A stretch of DNA of 26,625 nucleotides from the NCBI GenBank assembly GCA_031973435.1, contig DALYDA010000009.1:1-26625 (forward strand). Direction: 5' to 3'. Made by a program: the position numbers and the translations under genes. A model generated the notes under the pieces. The model was not told where the DNA came from, made no database searches, and saw only the letters and a program-made list of their open reading frames with translations. Source of the stretch: HK-STAS-PATE-34 sp031973435 (GTDB lineage: Bacteria; Patescibacteriota; Minisyncoccia; Phycocordibacterales; UBA9973). Of the stretch, positions 21,389-26,625 are shown one piece after another; the first letter of the stretch is position 1; each line of letters starts with the position of its first letter.

Positions 21389-21787
21389 ATGAACAACAGT
21401 ATAAAATATGAGGTTGCAATTTTGACCTCTGATTCACTTTACTCACACAGAGACATTTTTGTTCCACTTGCTCGTTCGCTCGGTTACGAGCCGAATTGGA
21501 TCATTGTAAGTAAAGAAAAAGAACTCGAAGAATTGATGCAGTCAAAACAAAACCCGAAAGTTTTTCTTGTAGATAATTTCTTTCCAAAGGTGAAAAACGG
21601 TGCAGACAAAGTGGCTAAAATGATAAGGGAAAAGTATCCCCGCGCGCTTGTTTTGTGTATATCCCATGTTCCAAGTTCACAGCCGTCTCTTTATGATATG
21701 GTCGTAGAACAAGGGGAAAGAAACCAGGAAGATCATTTTTTGGAAATGACCGTTAAGATTGCAGAAAAAATCATAGAAACCGCCTAA
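21389..21787 (+). CDS. Unknown 132-residue protein, possibly receiver-like fold
   Basis: This is a soluble alpha/beta protein. KVFLVDNFFPKVKNGADKVAKMIREKYPRALVLCISH recalls the middle of a response-regulator receiver domain (Asp after a beta strand, then ISH near the switch position). The N-terminal acidic pair is not evident, so phosphorylation is doubtful. No partner kinase is nearby. It is monocistronic, with its own promoter and terminator. The fold suggestion is by eye only. Confidence 0.65.
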   Translation: MNNSIKYEVAILTSDSLYSHRDIFVPLARSLGYEPNWIIVSKEKELEELMQSKQNPKVFLVDNFFPKVKNGADKVAKMIREKYPRALVLCISHVPSSQPSLYDMVVEQGERNQEDHFLEMTVKIAEKIIETA

Positions 21788-21800
21788 ATTGCGGTTTTTT
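21777..21800 (+). terminator. Terminator between the 132-residue unknown and ruvA
   Basis: AAACCGC (21777-21783) pairs with GCGGTTT (21791-21797), then T-rich sequence. It overlaps the end of the plus-strand gene and reaches the convergent ruvA stop. Confidence 0.8.
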
Positions 21801-22368
21801 ATTTTTCACTTAGTATTTTTAGAGCTTCTTTTACCTTTACCCCCGTGTCTTCAGAGTCTGTGGTAACTTTTCGTAGAGCATCTCGTGCTTCCTCTAGTGA
21901 GTATCCAAGAGAACGAAGTGCCTCTATTGCATCACTTTCACCACGGAGACTTCCTGCATCCTTTGTATGAGCAGAGAGTTTGTCTCGAAGTTCTATTACT
22001 ATTTTTTCTGCTGTCTTTCTTCCTATTCCAGAAACTTTCGTTAGGTATGCAGTGTCGCCAGTAGCGATAGCCTTTTTCAAACTATCTACTGTTGTTATAT
22101 TCATAATCGAAAGCGCAGAGCGCGGACCAATACCAGAAACACCAAGTAGCAACTCGAAGAAATCTAACTCTTCTTCGTTTGGGAAGCCATATAGATCCTG
22201 AGCGTCCTCACGAACCACCAAATGTGTCTGAAGAATTTTTGTCTCATTTGTAGATGAAGACGAGAGGACATCATTGGTCGTATAAACCTTGTATCCCAAA
22301 CCACCTATGTCTATTACGACATACTTGTCTCCGATCTTTACTATTTTTCCTTCAATCCTTGAAATCAT
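21799..22368 (-). CDS. ruvA: Holliday junction branch migration protein RuvA
   Basis: This is the tetrameric junction-binding subunit that loads RuvB. The 189-residue protein starts MISRIEGKIV, the standard family start. An in-frame ATG 36 bases upstream adds a non-homologous MLPCPSLG peptide and was not used. The N-terminal OB fold carries LVVREDAQDLYGF. The two helix-hairpin-helix motifs are GVSGIGPRSAL and VSGIGRKTAEKIV. A C-terminal RuvB-binding domain (about 142-189) follows. It lies 20 kb from ruvBC, instead of beside ruvB as in many bacteria. Confidence 0.95.
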   Translation of the reverse strand: MISRIEGKIVKIGDKYVVIDIGGLGYKVYTTNDVLSSSSTNETKILQTHLVVREDAQDLYGFPNEEELDFFELLLGVSGIGPRSALSIMNITTVDSLKKAIATGDTAYLTKVSGIGRKTAEKIVIELRDKLSAHTKDAGSLRGESDAIEALRSLGYSLEEARDALRKVTTDSEDTGVKVKEALKILSEK

Positions 22369-22549
22369 ATGGAAAGTTTTCCCCAAGCTAGGACATGGAA
22401 GCACTCCTGTCGTTATGTCTCAAATGCCTGTTTCTAGAGTAGACCAAGCGAGATATTTGTGATATTATCTCTTTGTTCAGATACCGTGTCTCTGGTTTCA
22501 TCTGATAAAAGATTTGATAATAAAAACTTTATAAATAACGTATATAATC

Positions 22550-22810
22550 ATGCCAATCACAACATCAGCAAAAAAAGCACTGAGGGGTTCAACAAGAAAG
22601 AAAATAACAAACGACAGGAGAACAAAGATGATGAAGGACACTATCAAGAAGGTTACTAAGCTTGCAAAAGAAGACTCAAAGAAAGCAAAGGAAATGATAG
22701 CAACTGCATACAAAGCGATAGACAAGGCAGCAAAAAGAGGTGTTATAAAGAAAAATACAGCAGCTCGAAGAAAGTCAAAGATCGCTCGAATCGTAAAAAA
22801 CGCAAAATAA
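22550..22810 (+). CDS. rpsT: 30S ribosomal protein bS20
   Basis: This 86-residue, very basic helical protein binds 16S rRNA in the 30S body. Typical features are an N-terminal SAKKALRGSTRKK, a Lys-rich middle and KRGVIKKNTAARRKSKIARIV, the conserved helical end. It stands alone, as rpsT usually does, and is followed by a GC-rich terminator. Confidence 0.95.
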   Translation: MPITTSAKKALRGSTRKKITNDRRTKMMKDTIKKVTKLAKEDSKKAKEMIATAYKAIDKAAKRGVIKKNTAARRKSKIARIVKNAK

Positions 22811-22819
22811 TCTACAAGG

Positions 22820-22845
22820 CCCCGCATGCGGGGTTTTGTTGTTTT
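22820..22845 (+). terminator. Terminator of rpsT
   Basis: CCCCGCATGCGGGG (22820-22833) is a perfect palindrome followed by TTTTGTTGTTTT. Confidence 0.85.
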
Positions 22846-22903
22846 ATGTTAAAATTGTAATGTTATTTAACCAAAAGAGCATTAACCAAAGAAAGATAAA
22901 GAT

Positions 22904-23167
22904 ATGTCACATTTACTTGAATTTTACGGAGAAGAATGTCCACACTGTATGGACATGAAAAAAGTTGTCAAAAAACTCGAAGAGAACGAAGGCTTGAAAA
23001 TCGAGAGCCTCGAAGTTTGGCACAATGAAGAAAACTTGAAGAAGATGGAAGGACTAGATCAAGACCGATGTGGAGGTGTCCCATACTTTTACAACACCGA
23101 GACAAACAAATGGATATGCGGAGAAGCAGAATTACCAGAGCTCACAGATTGGGCACTAGGAAAATAA
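22904..23167 (+). CDS. Glutaredoxin/thioredoxin-like small protein
   Basis: The 87-residue protein has a thioredoxin-like fold: a first strand LLEFYG, the redox motif CPHC (C12, C15), an amphipathic helix DMKKVVKKLEE, and a GGVPYFYN cis-Pro loop. Extra Cys occur in RCGG and WICGE. It has no signal or anchor, so it is cytoplasmic. It resembles the small 'thioredoxin domain-containing' proteins frequent in this lineage. It probably shares a transcript with the next two genes (gaps of 3 and 1 bases). Confidence 0.85.
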   Translation: MSHLLEFYGEECPHCMDMKKVVKKLEENEGLKIESLEVWHNEENLKKMEGLDQDRCGGVPYFYNTETNKWICGEAELPELTDWALGK

Positions 23168-23170
23168 TAT

Positions 23171-23881
23171 ATGTCAATATTCGAATCAATTTTTAATAAA
23201 CCTCAGAGTCCCTCTTTTAAAAAAAAAGAGGAAGGACCTAAATTAACTCATATAGAAAAGTTTAATAAAAGCCTAGAGCAAAAAAAGGATCAGGAAATTG
23301 AAAAATTGAAAGAAGTATACGATTCTCTTTTGGAGCACTCTGCAAGCATCGGACTTACTAGATCTGACATGGAGGAGGTGCTTCTTTCTCAAATAGAGAA
23401 AAGGGGGATCTCTCCTGACGTAAGCAATAAAGAAAAAGGTTCAGGATTTGAAATCAGAAGAAAAATTGCATTTCTTATAGAAGAAAAGTTTGGTAGTACA
23501 AAGTTGGTTGAAAAGATCCAAGAAAAGTTCGGATTAAATTACCACCTCGGATATGCAATCTATCCATATGTAGACTTAGATAGTTATCCAGATATAAAAA
23601 GTCTGAGTCCTGAAAAATTGTATTTGTTTTTTCAAAGCGGTCTAGTAAAAAAAGAAGAAAAGTATAGACAAGATTTGTTGGAGAAAGCCCAAGAGGAGGC
23701 TACAAAGAAATTTATACTAAAAAATATAAGTCCTGAAATTATAAATTCAACCAAGAAAGAATTAGAAAAGATAGCTTTGTTTATTAAAGAAGAAGAAATA
23801 AAAAGTGATATAATAGGTAGAGATAATATTTTCGAAGAAGAAGCAAGTCCGGAAAACAAAGCGATAAACATAGAAATATAA
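23171..23881 (+). CDS. Unknown 236-residue charged helical protein
   Basis: I do not recognise it. The sequence is rich in Lys and Glu and mostly helical, with a coiled-coil-like start (about 30-60) and end (about 155-215). The middle has ordered, more hydrophobic text, KLVEKIQEKFGLNYHLGYAIYPYVDLDSYPD. No signal peptide or membrane span. Its placement between the glutaredoxin-like gene and a two-span membrane protein suggests a three-gene operon. Function unknown. Confidence 0.75.
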   Translation: MSIFESIFNKPQSPSFKKKEEGPKLTHIEKFNKSLEQKKDQEIEKLKEVYDSLLEHSASIGLTRSDMEEVLLSQIEKRGISPDVSNKEKGSGFEIRRKIAFLIEEKFGSTKLVEKIQEKFGLNYHLGYAIYPYVDLDSYPDIKSLSPEKLYLFFQSGLVKKEEKYRQDLLEKAQEEATKKFILKNISPEIINSTKKELEKIALFIKEEEIKSDIIGRDNIFEEEASPENKAINIEI

Positions 23882-23882
23882 A

Positions 23883-24353
23883 ATGAGCACAGAAACATTG
23901 TTAATGTGGGAGATCCCAGAACACAAACACAAAAAAAGAACCATAGACTGGTTCTGGGGGTTGGGTATTGTTGTGGTTGCCGGAACAGTGGCAGCAATAC
24001 TTCTCGGAAACGGATTTTTCGCAGTGTTCATACTTATCGCTGGAGGTTTGCTTTGGCACTTTGCAGTTACAGAACCAGTCGTCATGCACATAGAGGTAAA
24101 GGAGGATGGTGTTTTGGTAAACAAGGACTTCTACAGACTAGACAAAATAAAGGCATTTGATATACATGGTGAGGAAGGAAAAGAAGGACTCCTTATAATG
24201 GATATAGACAGGGTTTTCATGCCTATTCTTACACTTCCTATTGACAATAGCGTCTCTCTTGCTATGCTCGAACAGACCCTAGGCTCTTCTATAGAGCGCA
24301 GGGACATAGACGAACCCTTCACCCATGCAATCATGGATAAATTGGGGTTCTAG
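23883..24353 (+). CDS. Two-span membrane protein with PH-like domain
   Basis: The 156-residue protein starts MSTETLLMWEIPEHKHKKRTIDWFWGLG. It has two membrane segments close together (about 24-42 and 46-64) and a beta-rich C-terminal domain (MHIEVKEDGVLVNKDFYRLDKIKAFDIHGEEGKEGLLIMDIDR). This layout resembles the PH-like membrane proteins (DUF5673-type) seen often in candidate phyla genomes. The exact family is my guess. It begins 1 base after the previous stop, so the genes are co-transcribed. Confidence 0.75.
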   Translation: MSTETLLMWEIPEHKHKKRTIDWFWGLGIVVVAGTVAAILLGNGFFAVFILIAGGLLWHFAVTEPVVMHIEVKEDGVLVNKDFYRLDKIKAFDIHGEEGKEGLLIMDIDRVFMPILTLPIDNSVSLAMLEQTLGSSIERRDIDEPFTHAIMDKLGF

Positions 24354-24399
24354 ATACACAACAATCGTCATAAAATAAAAACGGTCCCGTCGTTCAATG

Positions 24400-24435
24400 C
24401 CCGCCCGACTGAACGATGTCAGTCGTTCGGGCGGG
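24400..24435. repeat. GC-rich palindrome in a duplicated tRNA-Arg fragment
   Basis: CCCGCCCGA (24400-24408) is complementary to 24427-24435. Inside, GAACGA/TCGTTC and CGACTGA/TCAGTCG offer two alternative inner stems. It shares CAGTCGTT plus GGCGGG with the palindrome at 19274-19355. Confidence 0.85.
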
Positions 24436-24449
24436 GATAGGAAAGAAAT

Positions 24450-24689
24450 ATGTACTATGTATATGTTTTGAAAAGTAAAACAAAAGATTTTTACTATAAA
24501 GGTTTTTGTAGTAATCTAGAAAAACGCCTTCTTCAGCATAACTTAGGTATGACAAAATCAAACAAAGCATATGCACCGTTTGATATTGTCTATTATGAAG
24601 TTTGTGATTCTGAGAAAGATGCCTTAGATAAGGAAAAATATTGGAAAAGTGCATCTGGACGAAGATATTTAAAAGAAAAATTAAAATAA
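24450..24689 (+). CDS. Small GIY-YIG nuclease domain protein (second copy)
   Basis: This 79-residue protein is a divergent relative of the one at 19371. It has YYVYVLKSKTKDFYYKGF (the YIG triplet reads YKG, which may weaken activity), SNLEKRLLQHN with the catalytic Arg, and DKEKYWKSASGRRYLKEKL with the conserved Glu. It ends directly against the tRNA-Arg gene. The preceding palindrome and the tRNA fragment suggest it travels with a tRNA-targeting unit. Confidence 0.88.
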   Translation: MYYVYVLKSKTKDFYYKGFCSNLEKRLLQHNLGMTKSNKAYAPFDIVYYEVCDSEKDALDKEKYWKSASGRRYLKEKLK

Positions 24690-24761
24690 GGTCCCGTCGT
24701 TCAATGGATAGGACGTAACTTTGCGGAAGTTATGATGTAGGTTCGATTCCTACCGGGATCA
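24690..24761 (+). tRNA. tRNA-Arg (anticodon GCG)
   Basis: Acceptor GGTCCCG (24690-24696) pairs with CGGGATC (24754-24760), one G-T pair. D stem GTTC/GGAC, anticodon arm TAACT-TTGCGGA-AGTTA giving GCG, T arm GTAGG-TTCGATT-CCTAC. No CCA is encoded. Most bacteria read CGN with an ACG anticodon modified to inosine; GCG is unusual. Confidence 0.92.
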
Positions 24762-24773
24762 CAACATAAAAAC

Positions 24774-24793
24774 ACTGCCAATGGCAGTTTTTT
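24774..24793 (+). terminator. Terminator after tRNA-Arg
   Basis: ACTGCC-AAT-GGCAGT followed by six T. Flanking AACATAAAAA and TTTTTATGTT extend the pairing. Confidence 0.8.
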
Positions 24794-24799
24794 ATGTTG

Positions 24800-24937
24800 T
24801 TGTATCATGGAGGAATCGAACAAGAAAGGGGTCGGGAAAACATTTGTTTTCCCGTGGAGGAAGGCAGACGAAGTCGTTGGAAAACCGTGGGTTTCCAAAG
24901 AGTGAGATAGCGAAGCGTCCTACCAGGATCACAAACT
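24800..24937. other. Hairpin-rich stretch ending in a tRNA-Arg 3'-end copy
   Basis: There is no gene here. It holds GGAATCGAAC (reverse complement of the tRNA T loop, near 24812), a perfect hairpin CGGGAAAAC-ATTT-GTTTTCCCG (24833-24854) and a second stem TTGGAAA/TTTCCAA (24877-24898). At 24918-24934 there is a 17-base copy of the tRNA-Arg 3' end (TCCTACCAGGATCACAA) that differs from 24748-24764 at one base. It looks like debris of an element inserted at the tRNA 3' end. Confidence 0.55.
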
Positions 24938-24980
24938 CGTGCTAGCATGAAAAAGGATATTATCCTGCTCTTTATAGTGT

Positions 24981-24999
24981 ATTATGATAAAATCATAAT
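24981..24999. repeat. Short inverted repeat before the 176-residue unknown
   Basis: ATTATGAT-AAA-ATCATAAT, perfect, immediately before the ATG at 25000. It could be an operator or a start-site hairpin. Confidence 0.55.
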
Positions 25000-25530
25000 A
25001 TGGAAAAACCTATGGTCAATATGATAAATAATACTGAAACACTAAAAACTTTAGGGTTTAAAAACGAGCAATCTTTCGAGATAAAGAATAAAAAGATATA
25101 TGAACCAAGACAGGGATTTTATTATAGAGGCATAGGAGAAGATGGATTAAAAGATGCAATAGAATCTGGTTTTTTCAGGTCTCCCACAATGAGAGATATA
25201 TATAAAGGAATATATAAAACTTCTGAAATATATTGGGCTGATGCAAGTAACTTTGAAGTTGCTAAAAGAGCCAGTATTCGAACAAATGGTAGCATAATGG
25301 AAGGTAAGAGTGTTATTGTTGAATATCCTTCTGTCCCAGAAATCATTCCTAAGGATAGAGGCTACAACAATAGAACAATTTTAGATAATTATGCTTCTCA
25401 AACAAATCTTCCACTTGCTAATGCTCGTATTTTAATAGGTGATAGTAAAACTGGAATATATAACTACGTAGATTTTAATCAAATAACCCAAACCGACATC
25501 GAAAAATTAAAAGAATTTATGTCTAAGTAA
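25000..25530 (+). CDS. Unknown protein, possibly ADP-ribosyltransferase-like
   Basis: The 176-residue protein is unrecognised with confidence. The order FYYRGIG, then ESGFFRSP, EIYWADASNFEVAKRA, and SVIVEYPSVPEI resembles small ART-like folds (Y-R-G, then a Tyr/Trp-containing strand and an Ala-rich helix, then a beta strand). A catalytic Glu is not obvious. It is more AT-rich than its neighbours. It sits between a tRNA-Arg 3'-end copy (24918-24934) and a weaker 10-base match at 25581, so it may be cargo of an integrated element. No signal peptide. Confidence 0.65.
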   Translation: MEKPMVNMINNTETLKTLGFKNEQSFEIKNKKIYEPRQGFYYRGIGEDGLKDAIESGFFRSPTMRDIYKGIYKTSEIYWADASNFEVAKRASIRTNGSIMEGKSVIVEYPSVPEIIPKDRGYNNRTILDNYASQTNLPLANARILIGDSKTGIYNYVDFNQITQTDIEKLKEFMSK

Positions 25531-25593
25531 TATTATTAATAATATTACTGGGCAATGAACCAATTAGTTCTATCGTGAGAAGGATCACAATAT

Positions 25594-25917
25594 ATGAATA
25601 CAAAAAATGTAAAACTTGTAGTTTTTGTACCGACCACCCATGCGCAAATTGTTAGAGATGTACTTGGAAAATTTGGCGCTGGTCAAATAGGAAATTATGA
25701 CTTTTGTTCATTCTCAACTGTAGGCACTGGTCGTTTCAAAGGAAACGAAAATTCTAATCCTTCAATAGGGAGTGCGGGGGTTTATGAATCTGTTGAAGAA
25801 GAAAGAATCGAAGTGGTGGTCCCTTCTAAAATTTTAAAGGAAATCATATTTGAAGTTAAGAAAGCTCATCCATACGAAGAGATGGCATTCGATGTATATC
25901 CATTACTCGAAATCTAG
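25594..25917 (+). CDS. YqfO/NIF3-insert-like protein
   Basis: The 107-residue protein resembles the insert domain of NIF3-family (YqfO) proteins, a PII/CutA-like fold. It has KLVVFVPTTHAQIVRDVLGKFGAGQIGNYDFCSF, GTGRFKGNENSNPSIG and the closing KKAHPYEEMAFDVYPL. Free-standing copies are widespread and sometimes mislabelled as toxin fragments. Role unknown, possibly ligand or metal sensing. A Shine-Dalgarno-like AAGGA lies 9 bases before the ATG, one of the clearest in the window. Confidence 0.88.
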   Translation: MNTKNVKLVVFVPTTHAQIVRDVLGKFGAGQIGNYDFCSFSTVGTGRFKGNENSNPSIGSAGVYESVEEERIEVVVPSKILKEIIFEVKKAHPYEEMAFDVYPLLEI

Positions 25918-25958
25918 TTCGACAAAAAAACACCCTCATTGGGTGTTTTTTTGTCGAA
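25918..25958. terminator. Bidirectional terminator
   Basis: An 18-bp perfect stem (25918-25935 with 25941-25958) with a 5-base loop and A/T runs on both sides. It lies between two convergent genes and serves both. Confidence 0.92.
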
Positions 25959-25969
25959 CCGTTTGTTTA

Positions 25970-26625
25970 TTAGACTGCTATCCCGTCGATAGCTAGTTCT
26001 AGAGTGCTCTTAGCTTCCTCTACAGATGAAGTAAATGTTTCATTTGCAGATTGTACAGAAGCCTTGAAAGCGTCGTGTAGTGCCTTGATATCATCTCTGA
26101 TTCCAGAGAATCCTTCTACACTAGCGTCCAGTGCGTCCTTCGCGTCTTTCATGTCAGACTTAAATTCGTTTCTAACTTCATTAGCAGGTGTTCCTGCATC
26201 ACATGAAGCTTGTGCCTCTGATATTGCAGAGTCTACACTAGATTCAAATGTTCCTACAACTGCATCTATTTCATCACTTCTGTCTTCTGACAGTGCTGTT
26301 ACAGAGTTTGTGTAAGAAACTTGTGCAGACGAAACTGAATCACTTCTTGTCTCATATGCAGCGTTTACAGAAGCCTTAAATGCATTTACTGCAGATATTT
26401 CAGCGTCTGTGTCAGCTTTGTCATCTAGGTGAGCATACATCTCAGACTTCTTTGCTTCGAAAGTAGCTTCCTTGTCTGCCATAATTTCAGCCATGGTCGC
26501 GAAGTGTGAACTCAATTTCTCACTTCTCTCTGTTGCCTTAACTGCGATCTTATCTTTTCGTGCGTCTATTTTCTCAGTTATTTTTGAACTTTCTGTATCT
26601 ATTGCAGAACAGAAATCTCCTGCTG
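25970..26625 (-). CDS. Ala/Ser-rich helical protein, 5' end outside the window
   Basis: The reading frame stays open to the right edge, so the start lies beyond 26625. About 217 codons are visible. The text is a long alpha-helical heptad-like sequence rich in Ala, Ser, Glu, Asp and Lys (for example KASVNAAYETRSDSVSSAQ) with only scattered Cys and no repeat of fixed length. Similar proteins in this lineage are exported, but a signal peptide cannot be checked here. Function unknown; an extracellular or periplasmic coiled-coil role is a guess. Confidence 0.75.
   Translation of the reverse strand, partial: AGDFCSAIDTESSKITEKIDARKDKIAVKATERSEKLSSHFATMAEIMADKEATFEAKKSEMYAHLDDKADTDAEISAVNAFKASVNAAYETRSDSVSSAQVSYTNSVTALSEDRSDEIDAVVGTFESSVDSAISEAQASCDAGTPANEVRNEFKSDMKDAKDALDASVEGFSGIRDDIKALHDAFKASVQSANETFTSSVEEAKSTLELAIDGIAV

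Larger units (their letters stand above)
24383..24689 (+). mobile_element. Palindrome + GIY-YIG unit inserted at tRNA-Arg
   Basis: GGTCCCGTCGTTCAATG at 24383-24399 is an exact copy of the tRNA-Arg sequence at 24690-24706. The copy is interrupted at that point by a 36-base GC-rich palindrome (24400-24435). It then resumes with GATAGGA, which is how the intact tRNA continues (24707-24713). The GIY-YIG gene and the intact tRNA follow. This is best read as insertion with target duplication, or capture of the tRNA 5' end. Direction and mechanism are inferred. Confidence 0.65.

Noticed and set aside
22543..22548. TATAAT just before rpsT as its -10
   Set aside because: It ends one base before the ATG, so transcription would start inside the gene; no matching -35.
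22369..22549. Riboswitch or extra gene between ruvA and rpsT
   Set aside because: AT-rich with no stable nested stems or convincing frame; probably only the divergent promoters.
25581..25590. Third tRNA-Arg 3'-end copy as a firm att site
   Set aside because: Only ten bases match; kept as a hint within the repeat finding, not as a feature.
62..26625. TGA recoded as an amino acid
   Set aside because: TGA terminates intact genes at 5869-5871 and 11399-11401, so the standard code applies.
1..26625. CRISPR arrays, rRNA genes, classical transposases or integrases
   Set aside because: None seen: no regularly spaced direct repeats, no rRNA-like sequence and no transposase or integrase motifs in any frame examined.

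Overview
The window looks like a piece of a Patescibacteria (candidate phyla radiation, probably Parcubacteria-like) chromosome. This is inferred from its character rather than from a marker-gene tree. It is AT-rich with tightly packed genes, and the DNA polymerase I lacks a recognisable 3'-5' exonuclease domain. PilB/GspE, RuvABC, TsaE, Fpg and a DsbB/thioredoxin pair sit among many lineage-type unknowns, and several promoters are placed so that transcripts would begin at or within a few bases of the start codon. TGA ends several intact genes, so the code is the standard bacterial one.

Layout. 1-3.7 kb (minus strand): ruvB-ruvC and a pilB-type ATPase. They are separated by a 400-base stretch with three DnaA-box-like 9-mers, a full-consensus minus-strand promoter and a perfect 38-bp palindrome, possibly an unannotated small RNA unit. 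3.7-4.0 kb: nested GC-rich inverted repeats. 4.0-8.4 kb (plus): two secreted or surface proteins. One is a low-complexity repeat protein with a Cys cluster and an acidic tract; the other has three fibronectin-III-like modules, a DUF11-like domain and a C-terminal membrane anchor. 8.4-8.9 kb: tsaE. 8.87-10.72 kb: a retron-like locus with its own promoter, a structured non-coding RNA closed by a candidate a1/a2 stem, a retron-type reverse transcriptase and a terminator. 10.7-15.9 kb: an unknown gene, polA, another unknown, an isoprenylcysteine-methyltransferase-like membrane protein and a HolA-like protein. 15.9-18.4 kb (minus): fur-type regulator, membrane thioredoxin, dsbB and yibE/F in one operon, diverging from a ZIP-type metal transporter across two palindromic operators. 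19.2-20.2 kb: palindrome, GIY-YIG gene, tRNA-Lys, trmH. 20.2-22.4 kb: fpg with a 56-residue membrane protein, a small unknown, and ruvA. 22.5-24.4 kb: rpsT, a glutaredoxin-like protein and two unknowns. 24.38-25.6 kb: a second palindrome/GIY-YIG/tRNA unit (tRNA-Arg), repeat copies of tRNA ends and an unknown gene. 25.6-26.6 kb: a YqfO/NIF3-insert-like protein and a partial Ala/Ser-rich helical protein running off the right edge.

The two most interesting things are the retron, whose RT has an unusual insertion of roughly 100 residues and which has no obvious effector, and the recurring unit 'GC-rich palindrome + 78-79-residue GIY-YIG nuclease + tRNA'. In that unit the palindrome sits inside a duplicated copy of the tRNA's 5' end, which looks like a small tRNA-targeting mobile element.
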